Below are positions 43,767 to 52,884 of a DNA stretch of 64,000 nt, piece after piece. The notes below the pieces were generated by a model. That model was not told where the DNA came from and did not search any database. It saw only the letters and a list, made by a program, of their open reading frames with translations. How positions within the stretch are numbered: position 1 is the stretch's first letter; every line of letters starts with the position of its first letter. Source of the stretch: Roseomonas sp. (GTDB lineage: Bacteria > Pseudomonadota > Alphaproteobacteria > Acetobacterales > Acetobacteraceae); assembly GCA_031180725.1 (NCBI GenBank), contig JAPSLO010000015.1, positions 82,078 to 146,077 on the forward strand, read 5' to 3'. The position numbers and the translations under genes were made by a program.

Positions 43767-45329
43767 ATGGGGCCAGCCACAGCTTCCAACCTAGGCCGCC
43801 TGCTGACCCACACGGCGCGCCGGGTGCCGGATTCGCCGGCGCTGGTCTGGCGCGACCGGGTCTGGAGCTTCGCGGAGCTGGATGCCCGAGTGGATCGCCT
43901 GGCGGCCGCGCTGCGGCGGCTGGGCGTCGCCAAGGGCGACCGCGTGCTGGTGCATTCGCGCAATACCAACGCGATGTTCGAGAGCATGTGGGCCTGCTTC
44001 AAGGCCGGCGTGGTCTGGGTGCCCACCAATTTCCGGCTCACCCCGGCAGAGGTCGCCTATCTCGGCGCCTCCTCGCGCGCCGTGGTGATGCTGCGCGATA
44101 CCGGCTTCCAGGCCCATGCGGCGGCGGTGAGGGAAGCCTCCCCGCATCTGCGCCATGTCATCGCCGTGGGTGACCGGGGCGAGGGCGAGCTGGACTACGA
44201 AAGCCTGCTGGCCGTCGAGGCACCGACGCTGCCGGACCAGGAGGCGGATGTCGCCTACAGCGATCCCTGCTGGTTCTTCTACACCTCCGGCACCACCGGC
44301 CGGCCCAAGGCGGCGATACTGACCCATGGGCAGATGTCCTTCGTGGTGACGAACCACTTGGCGGACCTGATGCCGGGCACGACGGAGCGCGATGCCTCGT
44401 TGGTGGTGGCGCCGCTCTCGCACGGCGCGGGCATCCACCAGTTGGCGCAGGTGGCACGCGGTGCGGCGACCGTCCTGACCTCCGGCGAGAAGCTGGACCC
44501 CGCCGAGGCCTGGGCGCTGGTGGAGAAGCACCGCGTGAGCAACATGTTCACCGTGCCTACTATCCTCACTGCGCTTGTGCGCCATCCGGCGGTGGATGCG
44601 CATGACCATTCATCGCTGCGCCATGTGATCTATGCAGGGGCGCCGATGTACGAAGCCGACCAGGCGGAGGCGCTGCGGAAACTCGGTCCCTGCCTGGCGC
44701 AGTATTTCGGCCTGGGCGAGGTGACCGGCAACATCACAGTCCTGCGGCCGGACATGCACCGGCCGGAGAATGCCGGTTCATGCGGTGTGCCGCGCACGGG
44801 CATGGAGGTGGCGATCCTCGGCGAGGATGGCGCCCGCCTGCGGCCCGGGCAGATCGGCGAGATCTGCGTGCGCGGCCCGGCTGTCTTCGCGGGCTATTTC
44901 GAGAATGAGGAGGCGAACCGGAAGGCCTTCGCAGGCGGCTGGTTCCACACCGGCGATCTCGGCAGGATGGATGCGCGCGGCTTCCTCTGGATCACCGGGC
45001 GTGCCTCCGACATGTACATCTCCGGCGGGTCCAACGTGTATCCGCGGGAAGCGGAGGAGGTCATCCTGACGCATCCGGCCATCGCCGAATGTGCCGTGGT
45101 CGGCATCCCCCATCCGAAATGGGGCGAGGCCGGGGTCGCCTGCATCGTGCCGCATCCCGGCGCTTCGGTGGACGAGGCCGCGGTGCTCGCGCATCTGAGG
45201 GACCGCATCGCGCGCTACAAGCAGCCGTTGCGCGTGGTGGTGTGGGACGCGCTGCCGAAATCGGGCTATGGCAAGGTGCCGAAGGCGCTGGTGAAGGCCC
45301 GTCTGGCGGAAGAGGGCGTGGCGTTCTAG
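43767..45329 (+). CDS. acyl-CoA synthetase / AMP-dependent ligase
   Basis: A 520-residue ANL-superfamily ligase activating a carboxylic acid to its CoA thioester. Motifs: FFYTSGTTGRPKAA (phosphate loop, about residue 170), QYFGLGEVTGN (adenine region), FHTGDLGRMD, GRASDMYISGGSNVYPREAEE hinge, and the C-terminal lysine in PKSGYGKVPKAL. Two ATGs are possible; 43767 has the ribosome site GGGGAGG six bases upstream, whereas 43761 lies on it. It follows the thiamine-diphosphate enzyme by 74 bases. Substrate undetermined; a medium/aromatic acyl acid is likely. Confidence 0.9.
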   Translation: MGPATASNLGRLLTHTARRVPDSPALVWRDRVWSFAELDARVDRLAAALRRLGVAKGDRVLVHSRNTNAMFESMWACFKAGVVWVPTNFRLTPAEVAYLGASSRAVVMLRDTGFQAHAAAVREASPHLRHVIAVGDRGEGELDYESLLAVEAPTLPDQEADVAYSDPCWFFYTSGTTGRPKAAILTHGQMSFVVTNHLADLMPGTTERDASLVVAPLSHGAGIHQLAQVARGAATVLTSGEKLDPAEAWALVEKHRVSNMFTVPTILTALVRHPAVDAHDHSSLRHVIYAGAPMYEADQAEALRKLGPCLAQYFGLGEVTGNITVLRPDMHRPENAGSCGVPRTGMEVAILGEDGARLRPGQIGEICVRGPAVFAGYFENEEANRKAFAGGWFHTGDLGRMDARGFLWITGRASDMYISGGSNVYPREAEEVILTHPAIAECAVVGIPHPKWGEAGVACIVPHPGASVDEAAVLAHLRDRIARYKQPLRVVVWDALPKSGYGKVPKALVKARLAEEGVAF

Positions 45330-45357
45330 CCTCCGCCACCTGCCGCCGGAGTAGTCC

Positions 45358-46587
45358 ATGTCCGCCACCCTCTTCGAGAATGCCCGCATCCTGGATGGCA
45401 CCGCCGACGACGCGGTCGAAGGCCATGTCCTGGTCGAGGGCAGCACCATCAAGGAGGTCTCGGACAGGCCCATCTCCGCCGCCTCCGCGCGCAGGCTGGA
45501 CCTGCGTGGCCGCATCCTGATGCCGGGGCTGATCGATGCACATGTCCATGTCATCGCCTCGGAAGTGAACCTGGCGCGCCACGCCATGCTGCCGGATGCG
45601 CTGGTGGCCTTCCGGGCGGCGAAGATCATGCATGACATGCTGATGCGCGGCTTCACCACCATCCGCGACCTGGGCGGTGCCACCCAGGGCCTGCGCGCCG
45701 CGCGCGACGAGGGCCATTTCGACGCGCCCCGCATGGTGATCTGCGGCAAGGCCATCTCCTCCACCGGCGGGCACAGCGACGGCCGCGGCCGCTGGGACAA
45801 TCGCGACAACCACTGGACCGAACAGCGCCTGGGCGCGCTGGGCCGCATCGCGGATGGCGTGGACGCGCTGCGCCGCGCCTGCCGCGAGGAGATCAAGGCC
45901 GGCGCCGACTACATCAAGATCATGGCCAATGGCGGCGTCGCCAGCCCCACCGACCCCATCGCCTTCCTCGGCTACAGCAAGGACGAGCTGCGCGCCGCGG
46001 CGGAGGAGGCGGAGATGGCGCAGACCTATGTCGCCGCCCATCTCTACACCGACCAGGCGATCGCCCGGGCCGTGGAATGCGGCATCCACAGCCTGGAGCA
46101 TTGCAACCTCATCGAGGAGGAGACGGCCCGCAAGGCCGCCGCCGCTGGCTGTATCGCCTGCCCGACGCTTGTCACCTACCAGGCGCTGAAGGATGAGGGC
46201 GCCTCGCTGGGTCTGCCGCCGGAATCGGTGGCGAAGATCGATACCGTGCGCATCGCCGGGCTGGAGAGCCTGGAGAAGATGCGCCGCGCCGGCCTGACCA
46301 TGGCCTTCGGCACCGACCTACTGGGCGAGATGCACCGTCACCAGTCGGAGGAATTCGTCATCCGCGGCCGCGTGCTGCCCGCCATCGAGGTGATCCGCAG
46401 CACCACCATGCATGCCGCGAAGCTGCTGCGCATGGAAGGCCGCATCGGCGTGGTGGCGCCCGGTGCCCATGCCGATCTGATCGTGGTGGATGGGGACCCG
46501 CTGAAGGACCTGGCGCTGCTGACCGGGCAGGGCAGGCACCTCTCGGCCATCATGCTGGACGGGCGCTTCGTGAAGGGCGGGGTCTAG
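45358..46587 (+). CDS. amidohydrolase family protein (imidazolonepropionase/prolidase-like)
   Basis: A 409-residue metal-dependent hydrolase of the amidohydrolase superfamily. Metal-ligand motifs: DAHVHV after PGLI, a probable carbamylated or acid-stabilised Lys in YIKIMANGG, AAHLYT and HSLEHCN for the later histidines, and the catalytic Asp in FGTDLLGEMH. The closing GVVAPGAHADLIVVDGDPLKD is standard. Members cleave cyclic amides, dipeptides with C-terminal Pro or Arg, and similar bonds. It follows the acyl-CoA ligase by 28 bases and is likely in the same operon. Confidence 0.92.
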   Translation: MSATLFENARILDGTADDAVEGHVLVEGSTIKEVSDRPISAASARRLDLRGRILMPGLIDAHVHVIASEVNLARHAMLPDALVAFRAAKIMHDMLMRGFTTIRDLGGATQGLRAARDEGHFDAPRMVICGKAISSTGGHSDGRGRWDNRDNHWTEQRLGALGRIADGVDALRRACREEIKAGADYIKIMANGGVASPTDPIAFLGYSKDELRAAAEEAEMAQTYVAAHLYTDQAIARAVECGIHSLEHCNLIEEETARKAAAAGCIACPTLVTYQALKDEGASLGLPPESVAKIDTVRIAGLESLEKMRRAGLTMAFGTDLLGEMHRHQSEEFVIRGRVLPAIEVIRSTTMHAAKLLRMEGRIGVVAPGAHADLIVVDGDPLKDLALLTGQGRHLSAIMLDGRFVKGGV

Positions 46588-46614
46588 CCCAGGCGCTAGG
46601 AGGGGACCGGAGAC

Positions 46615-47211
46615 ATGATGACGCTGCGCATCGCGGTGCTGCCGCTCGTGCTGATGCTGGCGGCCTGCGGAACAACCCAGGTCACCTTACCTTACGGTGC
46701 CACCGGCACGGCACAACCCGCCCCGGGGCAGCCGGTGGTGACGGTGGAGAAGGTGGACAACCAGCGTGTCACGGGCCGCGAGGATCCGACCTGGGTGGGC
46801 ACTATCCGAGGCGGCTACGGCAACCCCATTCGCGCGCTCAACACCGCAGAGCCGGTGGACCGCGTGGTGGCGCAGGCGTTCCGCGACGGATTGGCGGCGC
46901 GAGGGCTGAACGCGCCAGCAGGGCAGGGCCGCTATATGCTGGCCGTTGTCATCCACCAGTTCGATGCCAACCAGTATGTCCGCCGGGAGGCCACGGCCGA
47001 TTTCTCGATCGTGGTCACGGAGCGCGCGACGGGCCGGGAGGTCTGGCGCGACCGGGAGAAGGTCTACAATGTGGATGGCAGCATCCTGGCGTTGAATGTC
47101 GGCGTCTTCGCGTCGCCAGACGATATGCAGCGCACAGCGGCGCTGACAATGAACCAGGCAATCGACAGGCTGCTCGACAAGCCCGGCCTCCGGGCGGCGA
47201 TACGCACCTGA
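46615..47211 (+). CDS. outer-membrane-type lipoprotein, uncharacterised
   Basis: A 198-residue protein with a lipoprotein signal: VLPLVLMLAAC, lipidated Cys at about residue 18. The mature part resembles small YajG/DUF-type lipoproteins with an alternating strand-helix pattern and the stretch FRDGLAARGL, then TADFSIVVTERATGREVWRDREKV, a form seen in DUF4136/YajG-like proteins. AGGAGGGG lies upstream of the two possible ATG codons. It is the last gene of the plus-strand run; an envelope-stress or trafficking role is possible but not shown. Confidence 0.82.
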   Translation: MMTLRIAVLPLVLMLAACGTTQVTLPYGATGTAQPAPGQPVVTVEKVDNQRVTGREDPTWVGTIRGGYGNPIRALNTAEPVDRVVAQAFRDGLAARGLNAPAGQGRYMLAVVIHQFDANQYVRREATADFSIVVTERATGREVWRDREKVYNVDGSILALNVGVFASPDDMQRTAALTMNQAIDRLLDKPGLRAAIRT

Positions 47212-47230
47212 GGCCGGGGCGGTCTGTCGC

Positions 47231-47977
47231 TCAAGCCAGGCCGTCCCACAGCAGCTTCAGCCCCGTCGCGACCAGCAGCAGGTGGCACCACCAGTACAGC
47301 CGCTGCTGGTCCAGCTTCTGGTGCAGCCGCCAGCCGGCCCATACGCCCAGCCAGGCAAAGGGCAGGCAGGCCGCCATCAGCCACCATGTCCCGCTGGACG
47401 GCGGCGCCGCCATCAACCAGGGCCCGACCTTCAGCATGTTTGCCACCGTGAAGTAGATGCTGGTGGTGCCGGCGTAGACCGCCTTGGGCAGCCCCAGCGG
47501 CAGCAGATACATGGCCAGCGGCGGTCCGCCGGCATGGGCCAGCATCGTGGTGACGCCGGAGGCCGTGCCCGCCAGCACCCCGCGCCAGGGCTCCCGCCGC
47601 CGGACCACCACCACGCCGCCGCCGTGGAAATACCGGGCCGCGAAGGCCAGCGTGACCACCGCCATGGCCAGAGTCACCCAGCTTCGCGGCGCGAAGGCCA
47701 CCACGGCGGTGCCGATCGCCACGCCGATGGCCAGGCCCGGAAGCACCACCATGAGGTCCGGTTTCGACCAGGTGCCCGGCCGCCAGTAGCGGAAGGCCAC
47801 GGCATCCATCGCCAGGAACAGCGGCGCCAGCATGGCGCCCGCTTCCACCGGATCCATCGCCAGCGCCAGCAGCGGGATGCCCACCAGCGCGAAGCCGCCG
47901 CCGAAGGCGCCTTTCAGGCCGGCGATCAATGTCACGGCGATGGGCGCCATCACCCAGACAAGCAGGGAATGTTCCAC
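47231..47977 (-). CDS. TSUP family permease (TauE/SafE-like)
   Basis: A 248-residue membrane protein with about eight hydrophobic segments. The duplicated family motif is visible at the N-terminal GLKGAFGGGFALVGIPLLAL and again in GVLAGTASGVTTMLAHAGGPPLAMYLLPLG. The TSUP family moves sulfur oxyanions, sulfonates or related organic anions across the membrane. It precedes the FkbM gene in the genome but is downstream in transcription (19 bases between). Substrate unknown; a second TSUP permease lies at 51.1-51.9 kb. Confidence 0.9.
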   Translation of the reverse strand: MEHSLLVWVMAPIAVTLIAGLKGAFGGGFALVGIPLLALAMDPVEAGAMLAPLFLAMDAVAFRYWRPGTWSKPDLMVVLPGLAIGVAIGTAVVAFAPRSWVTLAMAVVTLAFAARYFHGGGVVVVRRREPWRGVLAGTASGVTTMLAHAGGPPLAMYLLPLGLPKAVYAGTTSIYFTVANMLKVGPWLMAAPPSSGTWWLMAACLPFAWLGVWAGWRLHQKLDQQRLYWWCHLLLVATGLKLLWDGLA

Positions 47978-47995
47978 TGCGGCAGCCTGCCCGGG

Positions 47996-48715
47996 TCAGC
48001 CGAGGGCCGCCAGCACCTCCGCGCCACGCTCCACCGGCCAGGCGTAGAAGGTGAAGACATAGGGGTCGGAGGCACCGAACACTGCCGGATCGGGCGAGGC
48101 CACCTGCATCCGCGCCGCATCGAATTCCGCCAGCGGACGCATCGCGCCGTCGAGCCAGAAGCGCGTTTCGTAGCCCAGCGTGGCGAGCAGGGCGGGCACG
48201 TCGCGCGTCGCGCCGGGGCGATGGCGCTCCTCCAGCTCCAGGCTCATCACCGGCCGGCAGCGCTGCAACGTGTGCCGCGCGCCTTCCAGCACCTCCTGCT
48301 CGAAGCCTTCGCAATCCACCTTCAAATGGGTCAGATCCATCAGGTCGAGGCTGTCGAGTGTCACCACCGGCACCAGGTGTCGCTCGGTGCCGACCGAGGC
48401 ATGGGCGCCGTAATCCTTTGCCAGGCTCGCCCATTGTTCCTGCGGGACGCCGCCCAGCACCGGCACGCTCAGCACCATCTGCCCCGGGGCGGCGCCGAGC
48501 GCTTTGGGGCGCAGCATCACATGCGTCGGCACCGCGCCATATTCCGCCGCCAGGCGCGCGCGCAGCCGTGCGAAGGCGGCGGGCAGGGGTTCGAAAGCGA
48601 TCACCCGGGCGCCCGGCAGCCGCGCCAGCGGCAGGGTCAGCAGGCCGTCATGGGCCCCGGCATCCAGGATAGTGCCCGGGCGGTGCAGCCGTGCATGGAA
48701 GGTGATCTCGTCCAT
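47996..48715 (-). CDS. FkbM family methyltransferase
   Basis: A 239-residue SAM-dependent methyltransferase. The SAM pocket begins ILDAGAHDGLLTLPLARLPGARVIAFEPLPAAFARL, the FkbM signature, and the central acidic motif is LTHLKVDCEGFEQEVLEGA. Family members methylate sugar or polyketide hydroxyls. It is upstream of the TSUP permease and downstream of a small unknown gene, all on the minus strand. Nothing nearby shows a polysaccharide or natural-product locus. Confidence 0.88.
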   Translation of the reverse strand: MDEITFHARLHRPGTILDAGAHDGLLTLPLARLPGARVIAFEPLPAAFARLRARLAAEYGAVPTHVMLRPKALGAAPGQMVLSVPVLGGVPQEQWASLAKDYGAHASVGTERHLVPVVTLDSLDLMDLTHLKVDCEGFEQEVLEGARHTLQRCRPVMSLELEERHRPGATRDVPALLATLGYETRFWLDGAMRPLAEFDAARMQVASPDPAVFGASDPYVFTFYAWPVERGAEVLAALG

Positions 48716-48774
48716 CCCGCGGCCAAGATGCGCGCTGGCCGCGGCGGCGGAAAGCCGGCATGCGGGGCGTACCC

Positions 48775-49257
48775 TCAGTGCCGCGTGGCGCCGCCCTGGA
48801 CAAGCCGCAGCCGCGGCAGACGGGGCCCGCCCAGCCCCGCCGTCGCGGCGGCGCGCGCGAAGCCGCGGGCGCCCTGCAGCGCCGGGCCGACGGCATCCTC
48901 CGGCAACCAGTCAGCCAGCACTTCCAGCGCGCCCAGCGTCTCCTCCGCCTGCAGTGCGGCAATCAGGCGCAGCATCGCGGCCTCGTCAGCGCCGATGCTG
49001 GGGCAGCCGGGGCAGCGCACTTCAAGAAGCCGCTGGGCGGAGGCGCCCACGACCGACATCAGCACCTCGAAGCCCACCTGGCCTTCCGGGCCGATGCCGG
49101 CGGAGCGGCAGGTGGCACGCCAGTCATGTCCCTCCTCGCCGAACAGCGGGGCGGTCCAGGCGCGCAGTGTGGACACCACCAGAAGCTCGCTCGGCGCCAG
49201 ATCGGTCAAGCGGCGATCCTCATCGGCGGGCCAGGTGGTTGGGTCGTGCGGCGCCAT
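48775..49257 (-). CDS. hypothetical protein with CPGC motif
   Basis: A 160-residue, probably soluble helical protein that I do not recognise. The stretch LLEVRCPGCPSIGADEAAMLRLIAALQAEE holds a Cys-Pro-Gly-Cys pair that could bind metal or be redox active. The ATG at 49257 gives MAPHDPTTWPADEDRRLTDLAPSELLVVSTLRAW; GGGGAC lies upstream. It shares strand with FkbM and diverges from the broken nitroreductase gene. Gene-like length, clean codon pattern and 59-base gap support it as real. Confidence 0.72.
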   Translation of the reverse strand: MAPHDPTTWPADEDRRLTDLAPSELLVVSTLRAWTAPLFGEEGHDWRATCRSAGIGPEGQVGFEVLMSVVGASAQRLLEVRCPGCPSIGADEAAMLRLIAALQAEETLGALEVLADWLPEDAVGPALQGARGFARAAATAGLGGPRLPRLRLVQGGATRH

Positions 49258-49343
49258 GCGGGGTCCCCGGGGTTTGCGCGCGGACAGTATTGAGAATGCG
49301 AGGCGTTCGCAACTACAGTTCCGCCCCAACTCGGACCTCTGCC

Positions 49344-49928
49344 ATGCCCGCCATACGTCCCGCTGCCCTGGCCAGCCTCATCCAGCGCGCCTCCGTCCCG
49401 CCACGCCAGCTTCGGGCCCTGGCTCCGACAGTGGAGGAGTTGGAGCACGCCGTGGCGGCCGCGCTCGCCGCGCCTGATCATGGCGGGCTGCAACCTTGGC
49501 GTTTCCTGGCCATCGCCGGCGAGGGGCGGGCTGGGTTGGGCGACCTGCTGGCCGAGTCGCTTCGTCACCGCGATCCCGCCGCGCCGGAGGAGCGCCTGGC
49601 GCTGGAGCGCGCGCGGCCGTAATTCGCGCCGCTGGTCATCGTCAGCGGCGCGGCGCTGCGGCACGGGCACCGCATCCCGATCTGGGACCAGCAGGCCTCT
49701 GCCGCGGCGGGTACGATGAACCTGCTGAATGCGCTGGAGGCGCTGGGCTATGGCGCGATCTGGCTATCGACGCCCGCGCTGGCCGATCCAGTGGTGAAGC
49801 AGGCGCTGGGCTTCGCGGAAGAGGACATGCTGCTGGGCTTCGTGCATGTCGGCACAGCGCCGCCGGACCGCCCGCGGCCGCGCCGCCCCGAGCCCGCGGC
49901 TTTCCTGCGCCACTGGCTGGCAGCCTGA
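49344..49928 (+). pseudogene. nitroreductase family gene interrupted by one in-frame stop
   Basis: A 194-codon frame for a small FMN-dependent nitroreductase carries TAA at codon 93 (49620-49622). Before it: the FMN region with PTVEELEHAVAAALAAPDHGGLQPWRFLAI. After it, in the same frame: FAPLVIVSGAALRHGHRIP and then TMNLLNALEALGYGAIWLSTPALADPVVKQALGFAEEDMLLGFVHVGTAP, all typical. Nothing else is damaged, so the change is recent, a sequencing error, or readthrough. An internal ATG at 49716 could start only a 70-residue fragment. Confidence 0.85.
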
Positions 49929-49933
49929 CGCAC

Positions 49934-50560
49934 TCAAGCCCCCGCAATGGCCGCGTTCATTGCCCGCACGCCGGCCGCCGGGCCTTCGGGGTGGTTCCAG
50001 ACCGCCCCGACCACGGCGAGGAAGTTGGCCCCCGCCCGCACCAGCGGCGCGCAATTCGCCGCGGTGATGCCGCCGATGGCCACGCAGGGCAGTTCGAACA
50101 TCTCGGACCACCATTCCAGGATGTCGGGCGTGGCGTGGTGCTGCACCTGCTTCGTGCCGGTGGGAAAGAAGGCGCCAAAGGCGACATAGTCGGCCCCCGC
50201 CTCGCCGGCTTCCATCGCCAGGTGACGGGAGGCGTGGCAGGTCACACCAATCGTCGCCTCCGGCCCCAGCAATTTCCGCGCGGCCACCGGATCGCCGTCG
50301 CCTTGGCCCAGATGCACCCCGTCGCAACCGGCGCGCCGCGCCAGGTCCATGCGGTCATTCATCAGCACGGCGACGCCGCGCGACTGCGCCACCGGCAGGA
50401 TGGCCTCCGCGGCCCGCAGGATGGTCTCATCCGGCACGTCCTTCAGCCGGATCTGCACGGCCGCGACATCGCCGGCATCCAGCGCGCGCGCCAGATCCTC
50501 GGCGAAGGGCGCCGGGTCGAAGGCGGGGGGCGTGATCAGATAGAGGCGGCAATCGGGCAT
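49934..50560 (-). CDS. thiE: thiamine phosphate synthase
   Basis: A 208-residue TIM-barrel enzyme joining hydroxymethylpyrimidine diphosphate and the thiazole phosphate. Visible: RLYLITPP start, [70 protein letters not shown] and [12 protein letters not shown]. The QIRLK form instead of QLRxK is a conservative change. It stands alone from other thiamine genes here. The 3' end is six bases from the convergent nitroreductase remnant. Confidence 0.88.
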   Translation of the reverse strand: MPDCRLYLITPPAFDPAPFAEDLARALDAGDVAAVQIRLKDVPDETILRAAEAILPVAQSRGVAVLMNDRMDLARRAGCDGVHLGQGDGDPVAARKLLGPEATIGVTCHASRHLAMEAGEAGADYVAFGAFFPTGTKQVQHHATPDILEWWSEMFELPCVAIGGITAANCAPLVRAGANFLAVVGAVWNHPEGPAAGVRAMNAAIAGA

Positions 50561-50633
50561 GGCGCCACCCTTCGCAGGCCGTGGCGCGGATGGGAAGGGT
50601 CAGGGTGGGGCAGGTCGCGCGCCGCGCCGGCCG

Positions 50634-51041
50634 TCAATCGATGCCCAGCCAGGCCCGCAGCTCTGCCTCGCGATTGCGGGCGCTTCTGCGCCTGCTGCGC
50701 CACCACAGCCACAGGGCGGGCGTCACGCCCAGCTCCATTCCCAACACCAGCATCTGCGGCCAGGGCGGCCGTTCAGCCATCGCGATCCCCAGCAGCCGCG
50801 CCGCCCCGCCGAACACCACCATGCCGCAAAGCATGCCGAAGACGGCGCTGCGTGCCTCCAAGTCCGCCGCACACCACAGCGCCACGGATCCCACGCCGCA
50901 GAGCAGGGCCGAAAGGGCGCGCAGATGGCTGTCCGTGCCGGGGCCAGCCGCCTCTCCCAGGAAATCCGCGCCGGTCACGATGCCGACGGTGCCTGCCAGC
51001 AGCGGCACCAGGGCGGCGATACGGATGGCGTGCGGCAGCAT
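50634..51041 (-). CDS. DUF4345-like small membrane protein
   Basis: A 135-residue protein with four likely membrane segments (residues about 8-28, 42-62, 68-90, 98-118). The pattern DSHLRALSALLCGVGSVALWCAADLEARSAVFGMLCGMVVFGGAARLLGIAMAE resembles DUF4345, whose function is unknown. ATG at 51041 begins MLPHAIRIAALV; an open extension upstream has no ribosome site. It is the gene upstream of thiE on the same strand with a 73-base gap. Confidence 0.75.
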   Translation of the reverse strand: MLPHAIRIAALVPLLAGTVGIVTGADFLGEAAGPGTDSHLRALSALLCGVGSVALWCAADLEARSAVFGMLCGMVVFGGAARLLGIAMAERPPWPQMLVLGMELGVTPALWLWWRSRRRSARNREAELRAWLGID

Positions 51042-51136
51042 ACTGCCGCTACGCGCCAGCTGGGGTGCGGATGCTTGCGCGCGGCAAACGTCCACAACGC
51101 GATGCCGCCGCGGCCTGGCAGTTGCAGGCGCAGACC

Positions 51137-51862
51137 TCAGGCCAGGCCCCGCCAGGCCAGTTGCAGGCCCAGCAGCAGCAATGCGCCGAAGAACAGGCGC
51201 TTGAAGACCGGCGCCGGCACGAAGGCGCGCAGTCTGGTGCCGAGCCATTGGCCCAGTAGCGCCGGCACCAGCGCCAGCGCGGATCCGCCCGCCAGGCTCG
51301 CCGTCACCTGGCCCTGCCAGGCCAGCGCGACCCCCAGCGCCAGTGTCGCGGCCAGGAAGAACAGGCCCAGCGCCTGCACCAGCGCGTCGCGCGAAAGCCC
51401 CAGCGCGCCCAGCCAGGCCGCGACGGGAATGACGAAGACGCCGGTGGCGCCCGTCACCACACCGCCCAGCAGCCCCACCGGTACGGAAGATGCCCGTTCC
51501 AGCTGCGGCGAGAGCCGGAAGTTCGGCGCCGCCAGGCCCCAGCCGGCATAGGCCAGCAGCGCCAGGCCGAGCCAGGGCAGGGCGGCGCTGCCGGCGGCGA
51601 TAACCTGGCTGCCCAGCAGCACCCCGGGCAGCAGCGCCACCAACATGGGCCAGAGCCGCCGCAGCAGCACCGGCAGCTCACGCCCCGCGCATTGCGTGAT
51701 GTTGGTGACCACCGACGGCAGCAGCAGCAGCGCCGCCGCTTCCGCCGGCGGCATCACCAGCGCCAGCAGGCCGATGGAAACGGTGGGCAGGCCAAGGCCG
51801 ATCAGGCCCTTGCAGGCGCCGGCCAGGACGAAGACGAGAGCGATGAGCGGGGAATATTCCAT
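51137..51862 (-). CDS. TSUP family permease (TauE/SafE-like), second copy
   Basis: A 241-residue multi-pass permease. Family repeats: GACKGLIGLGLPTVSIGLLAL and GVVTGATGVFVIPVAAWLGALGL. It is different in sequence from the permease at 47.2-48.0 kb, so it is not a recent duplicate. It may export sulfite or a related anion. The gene is preceded by GGGGAGG-rich DNA and is separated from the aldolase gene by 110 bases. Substrate unknown. Confidence 0.9.
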   Translation of the reverse strand: MEYSPLIALVFVLAGACKGLIGLGLPTVSIGLLALVMPPAEAAALLLLPSVVTNITQCAGRELPVLLRRLWPMLVALLPGVLLGSQVIAAGSAALPWLGLALLAYAGWGLAAPNFRLSPQLERASSVPVGLLGGVVTGATGVFVIPVAAWLGALGLSRDALVQALGLFFLAATLALGVALAWQGQVTASLAGGSALALVPALLGQWLGTRLRAFVPAPVFKRLFFGALLLLGLQLAWRGLA

Positions 51863-51972
51863 GACGGGGAGGATGCCCCGGTCCGCCGGGCCGATGCTTC
51901 GGCCGTCGCCGAATTTCCCCAGTCTTCGGCGGCATGGGCGAGGGGGCAGGGCGCGCCCCCTCGCAGCCAGTC

Positions 51973-52884
51973 TCAGTGCTTGTAGATGTTGATGATGGCC
52001 GAGAGCAGGGCCAGCGCCTCCTCCTTCGGCCGCTGGAAGGCGTTGCGGCCCATGATGGAGCCGTTGCCGCCGCCCTCATGGATGGCGCGCACCTCGTCCA
52101 GGATGGCCTCGGTGCCCTTGGCTTCGCCGCCGGAGAAGACAACCAGGCGGCGGCCGCCGAAGCAGGCCTGCACGATGTGCTTGATGCGCTCGGCCGGGCT
52201 CTCGCCGATCGGGTGCTTCTCGTAGGTCTTCTTCGCCGCATCCAGGCTGACGGCGGAGGTAGGCGGCTTCACCTTGATGATGTGCGCGCCCATCAGTGCC
52301 GCCATGTGCGCGGCATAGGCGCAGATGTCGAGCGCGGTCTCGCCCACCTTGTCCAGCATCGGGCCGCGCGGATAGCTCCACACCACCACGGCCAGGCCGC
52401 AGGCCTTCGCCTCGGCGGCCAGCTCGCGCAGCTCTTCCATCATCTCGAACTGATGTTCGGAGCTCGGATAGATCGTGAAGCCGATCGCCGAGCAGCCGAG
52501 GCGCAGCGCATCCTGCACCGTCGCCGTCACGGCCTGGTCCTTGGTCGTGGACAGGCTGTTGGAGCTGTTGACCTTCAGGATGGTCGGGATCGTGCCGGCA
52601 TAATGCGCGGCGCCGGCCTCGATCATGCCGAGCGGTGCGGCATAGGCCGAAAGCCCGGCCTCAAGCGCCAGCTCGAACATGTAGCGCGGGTCGTAGCCGG
52701 CGGGGTTCGGGGCGAAGCTGCGGGCCGGGCCGTGCTCGAAGCCCTGGTCCACCGGCAGGATCACCAGGCGGCCCGTGCCGCCCAGCTTGCCGGTCATCAG
52801 GATGCGGGCGAGGTTGGCCTTCGTCCCCGGATTGTCGCTCTCGTACCAGGACAGGATTTCCTGGACCTTCGGCGTCAGGCGCAT
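51973..52884 (-). CDS. fbaB: class I fructose-bisphosphate aldolase (DhnA/FbaB type)
   Basis: A 303-residue Schiff-base aldolase of glycolysis and gluconeogenesis. LVILPVDQGFEHGP near residue 42, FTIYPSSEHQFEMMEE, VVVWSYPRGP, and the Schiff-base lysine in AHIIKVKPPTS are intact, with GGEAKGTEAILDEVRA and GNGSIMGRNAFQRP for phosphate binding. The start overlaps the stop of the upstream unknown gene by ten bases. The nearby KDG kinase and KDPG aldolase suggest central sugar metabolism is partly grouped here. Confidence 0.93.
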   Translation of the reverse strand: MRLTPKVQEILSWYESDNPGTKANLARILMTGKLGGTGRLVILPVDQGFEHGPARSFAPNPAGYDPRYMFELALEAGLSAYAAPLGMIEAGAAHYAGTIPTILKVNSSNSLSTTKDQAVTATVQDALRLGCSAIGFTIYPSSEHQFEMMEELRELAAEAKACGLAVVVWSYPRGPMLDKVGETALDICAYAAHMAALMGAHIIKVKPPTSAVSLDAAKKTYEKHPIGESPAERIKHIVQACFGGRRLVVFSGGEAKGTEAILDEVRAIHEGGGNGSIMGRNAFQRPKEEALALLSAIINIYKH

